Source of the DNA: CAVWDU01 sp963840725
Lineage (GTDB): Bacteria; Pseudomonadota; Gammaproteobacteria; Pseudomonadales; Halieaceae
Direction: 5' to 3'
Length of the DNA stretch: 64,000 nt
Assembly (NCBI GenBank): GCA_963840725.1
Contig: CAWIZY010000009.1
Span: 1 to 64,000 of the forward strand
Under the pieces are notes generated by a model. The model made no database searches. It was not told the DNA's origin and saw only the letters and a program-made list of their open reading frames with translations. Positions 9,158 through 17,379 of this stretch are shown here, piece after piece. Both the position numbers and the translations under genes were made by a program. How positions within the stretch are numbered: the stretch's first letter is position 1; each line of letters opens with the position of its first letter.

Positions 9158-9177
9158 ATATTTCGATAACGAAATAT
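9158..9177. promoter_or_regulatory. Palindromic operator candidate in a divergent promoter region
   Basis: ATATTTCGATAACGAAATAT is a perfect inverted repeat (8-bp arms, 4-bp spacer) between the divergent BASS gene and the amidohydrolase relic. The TTTCG-N4-CGAAA layout suits an IclR- or GntR-family dimer. A broken IclR gene lies 2.8 kb away at 11966, so the cognate regulator may have been lost locally. The site would control the BASS-led catabolic genes. No second copy was seen upstream of larA, the dehydratase or the receptor. Confidence 0.5.
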
Positions 9178-9242
9178 ATGTGATATCGTCGAAATACATT
9201 TTGCTGGCGGGTGTGACGATCCGGCCCAAGGGGATGAATCCC

Positions 9243-9785
9243 ATGAAGTCACGCATCAGAGCGCTAGTCGGCGTTATAGCCGCAACAGTTGTCATCTCGG
9301 TAAGCAGCGCCGAGGAGTACGACCTGGTCATCAACAACGGCCGGGTTATGGACGCTGAGACCAGGTATGACAGTATTGCCAATGTGGGTATCAGTGCCGG
9401 CCGGATCGCCGTTATCACCCAGGACAAGATCAGCGGCAAGCAGGCCATCGATGCCACAGGCCATGTGGTCGCACCGGGGTTTATCGACACCCACTGGCAC
9501 TATGACCGGCCCTGGTCAAACAAGCTCGCCCTGCGCGACGGACGGACCAGCGTTATGGACCTAGAGGTCGGCACCAATGGTCCTTATATCGATCAGTGGT
9601 ACAGGTCGCGGGCAGGGAGTAACCAGGTTAACAACGGACAGGCCGTTGCCCACGAGCTTGCCCGTTCCACGGTTCTCAATGGCTTCGAGGGCGCCCAGGA
9701 TACACGCTCAGTTGTTGATGCCCGCGCTGCAGGAACGGGGTGGTGTTGCCGGAGGCCGACTCTGGAAGGCCCAACAAATATTTGA
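9243..9785 (+). pseudogene. Amidohydrolase (N-acyl-D-amino-acid deacylase-like), copy 1, truncated
   Basis: The reading frame starts with a signal peptide (MKSRIRALVGVIAATVVISVSSA) and the usual N-terminal amidohydrolase fold: EEYDLVINNGRVMDAET, then DATGHVVAPGFIDTHWHYD with the metal-binding HxH. It keeps only about 180 residues where the family has about 500. After RPTLE it runs out of homology and stops at TGA, one base into the ATG of copy 2. The enzyme is expected to be secreted and to cleave cyclic or N-acylated substrates, but this copy lacks most of the TIM barrel. It is a relic, probably formed by recombination between tandem paralogues at the shared RPTLE segment. Confidence 0.8.
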
Positions 9786-10600
9786 TGGTTAGTGCATTTA
9801 TTGTGAACGCTCTGGCAGCATCCACACTATTAGCCCAGGACTATGATCTTGTCATCACGGGTGGCAGTGTCATCGATCCCCAAATACAGTTTGACGGTAT
9901 TGCCAATGTCGGCATCTCAGGCGGCCGCATTGCGACGATCAGCGAAGACCTTTCAGGGCGCCGAGACTGTGGATGCCACTGGCCATATCGTGGCGCCGGG
10001 CTTTATTGACACCCATTTCCACTGGCAGGCGACCATCGGCTACCGGATCGACTTGCGCGACGGCCTGACCAGCAGTATGGATATGGAGTTGGGCTGTGCG
10101 GGTTCCTATATTGCGGTCTGGTACAAGGCACGGGAAGGCGTGACTCAGGCCAATTATGGCTGCCGGGCTAGTCACAAATTTGCTCGCGCGATGGTGATCG
10201 ACGGGTCAGTGGCGATTATTTGCTAGACGGCCCCGCAGGCGTTTTTGAAACTTGGAAGAAAAATGGCTGGAGCGTGCAGCGTCCAACTCTGGAACAGGGC
10301 AACGCAATTCTTGCAGAAATTGATAAGGGCTTGCAGGCTGGCGCACCTGGCATTGGCAGCACTGTTGGGTATATGAGGGACGGCGTATCTTCACGCGAGA
10401 TGTACGAGGTGCAAAAAGTCGGGGCACGGTATGGCCGCCCCACCGGCGCGCATACACGCTATACGCTCGGCACCGACACAACGGAGAATAACGGCGCGCA
10501 AGAACTTGTCGCCAACGCCCTGGCGCTCAATGCGCCGGCGATATCGCTAAATGGTATGCAGATGCTGAGGGTAAAACCCAGAGCAACTACGGTATGGTAG
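9785..10600 (+). pseudogene. Amidohydrolase, copy 2, frameshifted and truncated
   Basis: A second copy of the same family starts at ATG 9785 with its own signal-like segment (VSAFIVNALAASTLLAQ) and DYDLVITGGSVIDPQ. The frame is lost near 9950, where DATGHIVAPGFIDTHFHWQ continues in another frame. It is lost again near 10205-10225, after which GPAGVFETWKKNGWSVQRPTLEQGNAILAEID continues in a third frame to about 10600. The last homologous part is TGAHTRYTLGTDTTENNGAQELVANALALNAP. At least two frameshifts plus loss of the C-terminal half make it non-functional. Copy 1 and copy 2 align over the first 180 residues. Confidence 0.8.
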
Positions 10601-10682
10601 TGCTCGCAACTCTCGCTCGTGTATCGGTGTTGGACGGTCCTGAAATAGCGGCTCTTGGTAATGACATGGGTGGCCTGTTTTC

Positions 10683-10889
10683 TCATACGGTAGGTGCCGT
10701 CGCCGCAAAGCTGTCCTCTCCCGCCTTTAGCCGGGCTCTCAACTCGTCAAGCCTGGCTTCATCCTCCTCCAGCTTTCGAAGTCCGGCGCGGACTGATTCA
10801 CTGACAGACTGAAAGCGCCCCTGTTTTATCTTGCTGGAGATGAACGCTTCAAAACGATCACCGGGCGTGACGGAAGTGCTTCTGGCCAT
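10683..10889 (-). CDS. ParD-like antitoxin (ribbon-helix-helix), orphan
   Basis: A 68-aa protein starting MARSTSVTPGDRFEAFISSKIKQGRF and then SVSESVRAGLRKLEEDEARLDELRARL, the layout of ParD/CopG antitoxins: an N-terminal RHH DNA-binding domain and a charged C-terminal toxin-binding helix. Its stop overlaps an ATG as ATGA, as parDE operons often do. The 75-codon frame that follows does not look like ParE or RelE and overlaps the amidohydrolase relic. The toxin therefore appears deleted. Alternatively it acts as a stand-alone repressor. I chose the internal ATG because an extended upstream frame has no family resemblance. Confidence 0.72.
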   Translation of the reverse strand: MARSTSVTPGDRFEAFISSKIKQGRFQSVSESVRAGLRKLEEDEARLDELRARLKAGEDSFAATAPTV

Positions 10890-11091
10890 GTGCTTGTACC
10901 TGAAAATAGATGTATTACATATCGGTCTGAGTCTTAGCGGAAATGTTAGATCTGCTATGGAACCTGTTCCGACAACTTCCGACATCATCGTGCTTAGTGG
11001 TGCTCTGTCGTGCCTGGTTGGCAACGTGCGTGGCCAAATAAAGCTTTTTAAAACAATATGTTAAAATCAATTTAACCTGTACACGACAGAT

Positions 11092-11262
11092 TTACATGGA
11101 CTTTACCGGGCGGACAAACAAACACCCGGCCAATACCGGATCTCCGCTGCGATAAATCAGGACGGTCTCGTGTACGCCAGTGAGAATTTCGTGATTGGCG
11201 TGCAGGATTTCCTCTTCGGCCAGAATTTGAAGTGATCTCAGAAATAAAATGGCGAACAGCTA
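11092..11262 (-). pseudogene. Unidentified coding remnant (about 55 codons)
   Basis: Between an in-frame stop at 11260-11262 and TAA at 11092-11094 the minus strand reads as a protein-like C-terminal end (ILAEEEILHANHEILTGVHE, then LIYRSGDPVLAGCLFVRP). No start codon with a ribosome site is visible and I do not recognise the family. The stretch 10890-11369 otherwise holds no gene I can support, so this is best seen as the tail of a lost gene. Confidence 0.3.
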
Positions 11263-11369
11263 CCCTGAAAAAACGTAAAACTGATGACCCACTGGCGCAA
11301 TGGCACGGCGGCATTGTCTCCTTGGCCATCGGGGCAGTAGTCTTAACCCTGCGCATATCGCTGCGAGCT

Positions 11370-11669
11370 TCAGTCGGAGGGCATAGGTATACCATCCGCA
11401 AACAGGACAAATCCCTCTGTATTATCGATGCGCAGCTGCCGCACGGCGCAGTAGGCTTCCGAGTTGTACCAATTCCGTGCCGCCTCCTTGCTGGGAAAGC
11501 GAACCACAATCGAGACGGCGGCCGGCTCGCCCTCAACTGATTCACTCGTAAAATCCGCGATGACCAGCTCACCTCCGAAAGGCGCCAGGGTAGGGGCAAC
11601 CGACGTTGGATACTCAGCGTAGCCCTCGGGGCCTGTGATGTTGTAATTGGCGATCAAATAGGCGGACAT
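11370..11669 (-). CDS. DUF1330 domain protein
   Basis: A 99-aa protein of the dimeric alpha/beta-barrel (ferredoxin-like) DUF1330 family: MSAYLIANYNITGPEGYAEY near the N-terminus, then FTSESVEGEPAAVSIVVRFPSKEAARNWYNSEAY and a short tail. Members are small cytoplasmic proteins without an agreed reaction; the fold is that of EthD-like and antibiotic-monooxygenase-like proteins. The start was placed at the internal ATG (11667-11669) because family proteins begin at that point. It stands alone between the ParD gene and the broken IclR gene. Confidence 0.8.
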   Translation of the reverse strand: MSAYLIANYNITGPEGYAEYPTSVAPTLAPFGGELVIADFTSESVEGEPAAVSIVVRFPSKEAARNWYNSEAYCAVRQLRIDNTEGFVLFADGIPMPSD

Positions 11670-11965
11670 CGTGTATTCTCCGGGTGCTGTCTGGCTGCGT
11701 GAGTGCGTGGCATTGAAGGCTCGTGGCAAACACCGCCCTCATTGCGCGCGCTGCGGGGATCGAATTTATGTAAGACCCAGCATGCCACAATACGGGCAGA
11801 GACGCGGGATCGTGGCGAACGTATTGTGGTGAGAATGCCATTCGCGGCTGCGATTCCGGCCTCGCGTCGCCGCGGGGTCACCCGCAGCCCAGCCGTAAGT
11901 GCGGCGAGAAATAAGCTTGTATCGCTGTCTACTGCTATTCTTGTGCACTGCGCCGAGGCCCCGAT

Positions 11966-12090
11966 ATGACCAGCACACCGCCTGCCCGCGACAACGAATA
12001 CCTGACCACACTTGAGCGGGGTTTTTCGGTGCTGCGCTCTTTTTCCCGCGAGCGCCCGGAGATGACCTTGAGCGAGGTGGCCGCACTTCA
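11966..12090 (+). pseudogene. IclR-family regulator, N-terminal fragment cut by an IS91-type relic
   Basis: The first 41 codons give LTTLERGFSVLRSFSRERPE followed by MTLSEVAAL, the start of the IclR winged-helix domain. The next expected residues (recognition helix) are missing. Instead the sequence passes at about 12090 into DNA whose opposite strand encodes an IS91-type transposase N-terminus. The effector-binding domain is absent. The regulator may once have governed the neighbouring catabolic genes, whose divergent promoter has an IclR-compatible palindrome at 9158. Confidence 0.75.
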
Positions 12091-12262
12091 GGTAGGCTTC
12101 GAATTCCCGTTGAACATGGTCGGGCAGGGATTGGCCCTACTGGGCCAGTTGGTTCACCAGAGCAGGGTAGTGCGCCTCAATGAGCTGATAGAGAAGAGTC
12201 TGCTCGGGTTGATTATGCTCGTAGGCAGTTCTATCAAGTCCTTCCTTGCCCTGTGCCAACAT
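12091..12262 (-). mobile_element. IS91-type transposase relic, 5' end (copy 1)
   Basis: From an ATG at 12262, preceded by AAGGAGG, the minus strand reads MLAQGKEGLDRTAYEHNQPE, then TLLYQLIEAHYPALVNQLAQ, a stop, and GQSLPDHVQREFEAYL in the same frame. This is the conserved N-terminal lead-in to the zinc-binding domain of IS91/ISCR-like transposases. Everything after it is missing. The DNA from 12263 to about 12500 is probably the untranslated leader of the same element. The relic abuts the truncated IclR gene. A second fragment of the same sequence lies at 16545-16660. Confidence 0.7.
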
Positions 12263-12553
12263 GGTGGTTCCTCCTTGGGTCTGCATCGTGCGCAACGAAC
12301 CAGATTGGGGCAGCGGCTTGAGGAATGCCACGTCCAAGCGTTCAGTGAAACCGCCATAGGAAATCAGATCTGTCCGGTGTATTGCTGAGTGCGTCTCCCA
12401 TTTGCAGCGCCGCCGTCCACCAGGAACTTGGCCAGGTGCGTATGCGCCTAGGGCCTCAAGAAAAAGCTCGAAAGTAAATGGCGAAGGCGGCTGCGCTCGA
12501 GCGCGCAGCGGGATAAGATTAACCTTGAACGTTAGATATGTGGAGACGATTCG

Positions 12554-13567
12554 ATGCGCGCATGGCACCTGACATCTTTTGGACTGGCAAGCATGGAGCA
12601 GGTGGATATTCCACAGCCCGAACCCGGTACCCATGAGGTACTCGTGCGGTTTGAGGCAGCTAGCGTCAATCCGCGGGATAGCCAGATTATTGCGGGGCAG
12701 CTCACGCCCAACGTCCCGTTCCCGCTGGTGCCCCTGTCTGACGGCGCCGGGACGGTGGTCGCCGTGGGTGATGGCGTCACGCGCTTCGCAGCTGACGATC
12801 TCGTCGCTCCCAGCTTTTTCCCCAACTGGATAGAGGGCGAAGCACTGTTGGATGAGCGCAGCGTCTCTAGCGGTCTGGAAGCCCCGGGTGTACTGCGCGA
12901 ATACGGTGTTTATCCGGAGTCCGCTCTGGTCAAAGGTGCGGCGCATCTAAGCGCAGCTGAGCTGGCCTGCTATCCCTGTGCTGGTTTGACCGCCTGGACC
13001 TCGCTGGTGGAGAAGTCGGAGGTCGGGCCCGGCGACTGGGTTTTGATCCTGGGCACGGGCGGAGTCGCCATGGCGTCGCTGCAGCTTACTCAGGCATTGG
13101 GCGCCCGGTCTATCGTGCTGTCGTCCAGTGATGAGCGCCTCTCAGATGCACGGGAACTGGGTGCTGACGAAACCATTAATTACCGGCAGACGCCGGAGTG
13201 GGGCCCGGTGGTTCATGAAATCGCTGGTCGCGGTGTGGATGCGGTCATCGAGATCGGTGGCACCGGTACACTGCCGCAATCCCTTGGCGCTATTCGCCAC
13301 GGTGGCCACATCAATATCATTGGTTATATGGCCGGTGCGACCATGGATACGACGGTGTTCCCGCTTATCATTCGTAACGCTAACCTTCATGGTATCGGGA
13401 CCGGCCATCGCAAGGGCTTTGAGGCCATGATGGGTTTTGTCGAGGAGAAAACATTGCGCCCTGTCATCAGTCGGCGCTATGCGTTCGGTGAAGCACCCCG
13501 CGCTTTAAGTGATCTGGACCGTGGCGGCTTCCTCGGCAAGCTGGTGATCGATTACGCCCAGGACTGA
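12554..13567 (+). CDS. Zinc-independent NAD(P)-dependent alcohol dehydrogenase/quinone oxidoreductase (MDR family)
   Basis: A 337-aa medium-chain dehydrogenase/reductase. The GroES-like domain runs to about residue 130 (EVLVRFEAASVNPRDSQI; PLSDGAGTVVAVGDGVTRF), followed by the Rossmann domain with DWVLILGTGGVAMASLQLTQ and HGGHINIIGYMAG. The cysteine cluster of the structural zinc is missing, as in quinone oxidoreductase-like members. It probably reduces or oxidises a small alcohol, enone or quinone in the cytoplasm; the substrate is unknown. It stands alone, downstream of the IS relic and convergent with the GFA gene. Confidence 0.85.
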   Translation: MRAWHLTSFGLASMEQVDIPQPEPGTHEVLVRFEAASVNPRDSQIIAGQLTPNVPFPLVPLSDGAGTVVAVGDGVTRFAADDLVAPSFFPNWIEGEALLDERSVSSGLEAPGVLREYGVYPESALVKGAAHLSAAELACYPCAGLTAWTSLVEKSEVGPGDWVLILGTGGVAMASLQLTQALGARSIVLSSSDERLSDARELGADETINYRQTPEWGPVVHEIAGRGVDAVIEIGGTGTLPQSLGAIRHGGHINIIGYMAGATMDTTVFPLIIRNANLHGIGTGHRKGFEAMMGFVEEKTLRPVISRRYAFGEAPRALSDLDRGGFLGKLVIDYAQD

Positions 13568-13603
13568 ATAGGGCCAGATCGATAGAGCTGGGCACCTGGG
13601 GCC

Positions 13604-14161
13604 TTATCCCTTCCCGGCTGTGTTTCCGGCGCCAAGGGCCCGTTTGCGAGCGAGGCCTGCCTCGGACCAGACATCGCGGGAACGGTAGTAGCCCTTGAAC
13701 GCTTTTCCCTGAACTGTCAGCCAGGGTGGCTGGTGCGCCGTAAAAATATGGACATCTGGCGGCATGGTGGAGGGGTCGTCCAATGTACCGACGCGAAGAA
13801 ACGCCACTTTTTCGCCAATGCCTGCAAACGCGTAATGACTCCAGAGCGCTGTGTGACACTCGCCACAACGTGCTACTCGCTGGCCCTTGCCAGAGGCCGT
13901 TGGGATTTGACAATGCGCGAGCTCACCCTGCGACAGATCAATTCTGTCTCGCTCGATCAAACCGTTAATAACGAAGGCAGAGCCAGCTTCGCGTTGACAC
14001 CAACTGCAGTGACAGCAGTGAACGATCATGGCGGGAGCTTGCACCTTATAGCGCACGGCGCCGCAGATGCAGCCTCCCTCCAGGGTACGTTCGACAGGGG
14101 TGCACTGTGCAGAGTCGCCCTCTACAGTAGTGCCGGCAGCACTACGCATTCGCTTGTTCAT
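13604..14161 (-). CDS. GFA family protein (glutathione-dependent formaldehyde-activating enzyme/CENP-V fold)
   Basis: A 185-aa zinc protein of the GFA superfamily. The metal-binding cysteines sit in GGCICGAVRYK, HCCHCSWCQREAGSAF and VARCGECHTALWSHY. The late motif VGTLDDPSTMPPDVHIFTAHQPPWL is also typical. Gfa of Paracoccus joins formaldehyde to glutathione, but most relatives have no proven reaction. The first 24 residues precede the conserved fold and may be over-called. It lies 61 bp downstream of the nitronate monooxygenase stop, on the same strand, so co-transcription is possible. Confidence 0.83.
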   Translation of the reverse strand: MNKRMRSAAGTTVEGDSAQCTPVERTLEGGCICGAVRYKVQAPAMIVHCCHCSWCQREAGSAFVINGLIERDRIDLSQGELAHCQIPTASGKGQRVARCGECHTALWSHYAFAGIGEKVAFLRVGTLDDPSTMPPDVHIFTAHQPPWLTVQGKAFKGYYRSRDVWSEAGLARKRALGAGNTAGKG

Positions 14162-14222
14162 ACTCTCGCATCGATAACACTGTTAAACGGTATGCCGGCC
14201 ATTACATGGGCCTCCTCAAGTT

Positions 14223-15182
14223 TTATGGTATGGCTCTGGGAAGCTCGGCGCACAACTGCTCGACGATCTGTGCAGCGGGTAAAACATCATTGATCCGGCT
14301 GGCGCCCATGCCGGCGTAGAGCGCCATATTGAGAAGTTCGCCTTTGCTTGTGTCTACCGGTGAGGCGATGTGATAGAGCGGCACTTCCCAGCCCGACTCC
14401 GTGGTGGCGACGATGCTGTTTTCTCCCGGCCTGTTGCCGGGCTGAGGGCAGCCTGCTGCTTCCCACCGGTCCAGGGTGGCATTGCGCAATACCCGTGAAT
14501 TTGAATGGGGCCAGCCCCCGTCGAAGCAGCAGGTATAGGCAGTGGCATCGCTGCCCGCATCAATGATCGCCTGCTGGTAGGCCGGGTGTGCACGGCTCTC
14601 AAGGGCGTTAACAAACCGCGTGCCCAGTGAAGCGGCGGTTGCGCCGGCAGCTATTGTTGTGGCGACGTCCCGGGCGGTCGCCATCCCGCCTGCCGCAATA
14701 ACTGGTAGGTCGGTAAGCGCAATGACTTGTTGCAACAGCAGTGCCAGGCCCGTGGTGGACTGGACATGGCCGCCCGCCTCAAGTCCCTGGCAGATCAGGA
14801 AGTCGGCACCGGCGGCGAGCGCCTGCTGCGCTGCCGCGAGCGACCCAACCTGAATGCCCAGTGCGGCATCTGAGGTCTTAATCAGTTCAATCGCCTGATC
14901 TGACATGCCCCAGGAGAGCACTACGGCCGGTAGACCGGCTTCCAACGCTGCAACCAAAGAGACCGGTTCGAAAGAGAGGGCAAAATTGGCCGTGAAGAGC
15001 CCGCGGGTGTTCTCGTTCATATACCGTACTGTTTGCGCAGCTTCTTCAGGACTGCTCCAGGTCAGTGCCAGTGACCCGATGCCACCGGCGTTGGCGACCG
15101 CCAGGGCCAACTCGGTAGAGCAGGCACTGCCGATTGGCGCCTGCATAATCGGTCTTTCAAGTCTTTCGAACAGCGTTGCCAT
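14223..15182 (-). CDS. Nitronate monooxygenase (NMO) family flavoprotein
   Basis: A 319-aa FMN protein of the 2-nitropropane dioxygenase/NMO family, which oxidises alkyl nitronates or propionate-3-nitronate. The start MATLFERLERPIMQAPIGSA is the normal one and is preceded by AAAGGCGG; a longer upstream frame is not family-like and runs into the lysR gene. Motifs are GGIGSLALTW, DFLICQGLEAGGHVQSTTG, LPVIAAGGMATARDVATTIA and GATAASLGTRFVNALES, with the His-containing GGH of the active site. The gene is divergent from the lysR gene, which probably regulates it. Confidence 0.88.
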   Translation of the reverse strand: MATLFERLERPIMQAPIGSACSTELALAVANAGGIGSLALTWSSPEEAAQTVRYMNENTRGLFTANFALSFEPVSLVAALEAGLPAVVLSWGMSDQAIELIKTSDAALGIQVGSLAAAQQALAAGADFLICQGLEAGGHVQSTTGLALLLQQVIALTDLPVIAAGGMATARDVATTIAAGATAASLGTRFVNALESRAHPAYQQAIIDAGSDATAYTCCFDGGWPHSNSRVLRNATLDRWEAAGCPQPGNRPGENSIVATTESGWEVPLYHIASPVDTSKGELLNMALYAGMGASRINDVLPAAQIVEQLCAELPRAIP

Positions 15183-15276
15183 CGTTTTGCCGCCTTTGGT
15201 GTTGTTATGTCTGGTTGTCAGTTTAGGTACCTCTGAGCTATAAATAAAATTGTGTTTAGCTATACAAGATATAGAA

Positions 15277-16317
15277 ATGACAAATATCAGGAAAGTAGAC
15301 CTGAACCTCTTACGCGCGCTGAGTATTCTGTTGGAAGAGCGCAGTGTCTCGCGCAGTGCCAGACGGCTTAACCTCACCCAGCCGACGGTGAGTAATATGT
15401 TGGCTCGACTGCGGGAACTGTTCGCCGACCCCTTGTTCACCCGCACCCGGCATGGATTGGTGCCCACCAGTCGGGCGCTGAGCCTGGAGCCAGAGCTAAG
15501 ACATATTCTGGATTCTGTAGACTCGCTGGTCGCTCCCCGGGTTTTTGATCCGACAACGAGTGACGCGACCGTGACCCTGAGTTCCAATGACTATATGCAA
15601 TTTGTGCTGTTGTTACCTGCGATACTTGCGATGGGAGAAAAAGCCCCGAATATGCGCTTTGCGGTGCGTCAGGCGGAGATCGAGGGCCTGGTAGATCTGA
15701 TGGACAAAGGGGCAATCGATATCGCGCTGACCATTCCGGCGTTTTCTGATGCGCGTTTACGAGCGCAGCACCTGTACAGCGAGCACTATGTGGTGGTGTT
15801 TCGAAAGGGACATCCATTGGCAACACGGGGCATCACCCTCAAAAGATTCCTGCACTATGATCATGCGATCGTGTCGCCCACTGCAGGCCACTTCCACGGG
15901 CCTACGGACGAGGCGCTGGCGGCCCGGGGTCTTCAGCGACGCGTGACTATGTCAGTCTCCAGTTTTTATTCGCTGATCGAGGTCGTGTCTGGCAGCGACC
16001 GTCTGGCCCTGATACCCAGTCGGCTCTACCAGCGGTTTTCTGATCGCCTCACTATGGCACTACCGCCATTGGACGTGCCGGGCTTTGAGGCAATCGCGGC
16101 CTGGAGTAGCAGAACGCATGCCGACCCGGCGCGGCCAGTGGGTCGTGGAAAAGTTACAACAGCAGGCGATGCTGAGTTAACGGGTTCGCTGTTGCGTTCG
16201 TATTCTGAATCCGGGTATCGACAACTTATCTGCTTTAGAACCTTGGATTCTTTTCCTCAATCTCAGGCCGCTGCCTTCCGCAACTCTGCAAACGCACGCA
16301 CCCTCAGGTCACGATAG
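15277..16317 (+). CDS. LysR-family transcriptional regulator with 3' frameshift
   Basis: Residues 4-64 form the LysR winged helix (KVDLNLLRALSILLEERSVS; RRLNLTQPTVSNMLARLREL), followed by the periplasmic-binding-protein-like effector domain (DYMQFVLLLPAILAMG; SVSSFYSLIEVVSGSDRLAL). The normal C-terminus appears in another frame. After THADPAR one extra base near 16131-16135 diverts the frame; without it the protein would read QWVVEKLQQQAMLS and stop at 16178-16180. The annotated frame carries about 46 unrelated residues instead. The regulator may still work if the tail is tolerated, or the extra C may be a sequencing error. It is divergent from the NMO gene, 94 bp apart, the usual target layout. 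Confidence 0.82.
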   Translation: MTNIRKVDLNLLRALSILLEERSVSRSARRLNLTQPTVSNMLARLRELFADPLFTRTRHGLVPTSRALSLEPELRHILDSVDSLVAPRVFDPTTSDATVTLSSNDYMQFVLLLPAILAMGEKAPNMRFAVRQAEIEGLVDLMDKGAIDIALTIPAFSDARLRAQHLYSEHYVVVFRKGHPLATRGITLKRFLHYDHAIVSPTAGHFHGPTDEALAARGLQRRVTMSVSSFYSLIEVVSGSDRLALIPSRLYQRFSDRLTMALPPLDVPGFEAIAAWSSRTHADPARPVGRGKVTTAGDAELTGSLLRSYSESGYRQLICFRTLDSFPQSQAAAFRNSANARTLRSR

Positions 16318-16544
16318 TGCTGAGCACGTGCCAGGTGCCTACCCAAATTGAAGAGATTCTGAACAACACCAAGCGCAGCAAGTCGTTGGGGCACATGCTG
16401 CAGCTCACAACTTATTCAGTCTGGTTAGGCAGCATGTAAGAGCTCAACATCATTGGAATCCGAGGATAGCTGCGTCCAGTCAATGGAGTAGGGCATTAGC
16501 CTGAGATCCTGGGGCAGAATTCCTGGGTCTGGGGGAATTAACTT

Positions 16545-16660
16545 GTCGATACCCTCGAATTCCTGGTGAACATGGTCGGGCAGGGGTTGCCCTGCTGGGT
16601 CAGTTGGTCCACCAGAGCAGGATAGTGCGCCTCGATGAGCTGACCGAGAGCTTATGCTTC
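16545..16660 (-). mobile_element. IS91-type transposase relic (copy 2)
   Basis: This segment matches the relic at 12091-12262 over about 110 bp. On the minus strand it reads, across frame breaks, LIEAHYPALVDQLTQ and then LPDHVHQEFEG. It lacks the start and all catalytic domains. The region 16318-16733 has no other supportable gene; part of it (about 16420-16550) reads PYSIDWTQLSSDSNDVELLH on the minus strand, possibly another transposase scrap. Confidence 0.6.
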
Positions 16661-16733
16661 GCCGATATGGTATCGGCCGCAGCGCGCCCGCTACCCAGTC
16701 ATTCCATTGACGCCGCGCTGTAAAACCGGACGA

Positions 16734-17267
16734 TCAAAGCCCTCGTAGCTTTTTGGCCGAAAGGTCCCTCGTCCGAAGGGGCCCTTTGATCCAGTTTTTC
16801 TCATTTTCGCCGATCCTCGTGACGATCTGAAGCGATCCGCCGGGATAGCTGTTAACCGTCGTACGACCAGTGCGGTTCTGGGTCGCCTGCGATATTTTTG
16901 GCTGAAACTTGGCAAATCCAAAGTATGCGTGCAGCGCGCCGTTTGTGGGAATGTTCATCACATAGGTTCGACCCAGGTCGCCCCAGTCGTCACTGATGGC
17001 CCAGCGCTGGCTAACCTCCCTTATCAGGCGCAATCCGTATGGCCCGTCGACCGCGCTGGTCTCGAGAATTTCTTCAAGTTCACTGCAGTACATCCAATAG
17101 GACCGATGCAACCCGCACTTCGGGTCGACAGGGCCGAAAGAGGCCTGGTGTCCCCGCGTTGAATCGGTGAAGCGCACCAGGCGTAGCGGACCTTCAAGCA
17201 AGGTATGTCTCAATACACTGTTGAAAGACTTCATCTCTTCCGGAGTGGGGTTGAAAAACGTGGGCAT
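16734..17267 (-). CDS. Hypothetical protein
   Basis: A 177-aa soluble protein that I do not recognise. It starts MPTFFNPTPEEMKSFNSVLR; I chose this ATG because AGAGGAA lies eight bases before it, whereas the ATG thirteen codons upstream has no ribosome site. It has no signal peptide or membrane segment. It has several aromatic and glycine-rich stretches (CGLHRSYWMYCSELEEIL; NGALHAYFGFAKFQPKI) and a basic C-terminus. It is bordered by an IS relic on one side and a large repeat cluster on the other, so it is probably accessory DNA. Confidence 0.55.
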   Translation of the reverse strand: MPTFFNPTPEEMKSFNSVLRHTLLEGPLRLVRFTDSTRGHQASFGPVDPKCGLHRSYWMYCSELEEILETSAVDGPYGLRLIREVSQRWAISDDWGDLGRTYVMNIPTNGALHAYFGFAKFQPKISQATQNRTGRTTVNSYPGGSLQIVTRIGENEKNWIKGPLRTRDLSAKKLRGL

Positions 17268-17379
17268 GTTGGCGCTTCCTCTGCCGGCTGACATCGCACC
17301 GCTCAATCAACCACAATGGCTGGCTGATTTTGGTGAAAATTTAGTATAACCGCAAATTCCGGTGCCAGATTCAGACGGC

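Noticed and set aside
10459..10686. ParE toxin partner of the ParD gene
   Set aside because: The frame starts in the right place (ATGA overlap) but its sequence lacks ParE features and covers the amidohydrolase relic.
12137..12946. 269-codon minus-strand frame as a full gene
   Set aside because: Only its last part is meaningful (IS91 transposase start at 12262); the upstream part is antisense to the MDR dehydrogenase.
15183..15587. N-terminal extension of the nitronate monooxygenase (454-codon frame)
   Set aside because: The extra 135 codons are antisense to the LysR HTH region, and the family start with a ribosome site is at 15182.
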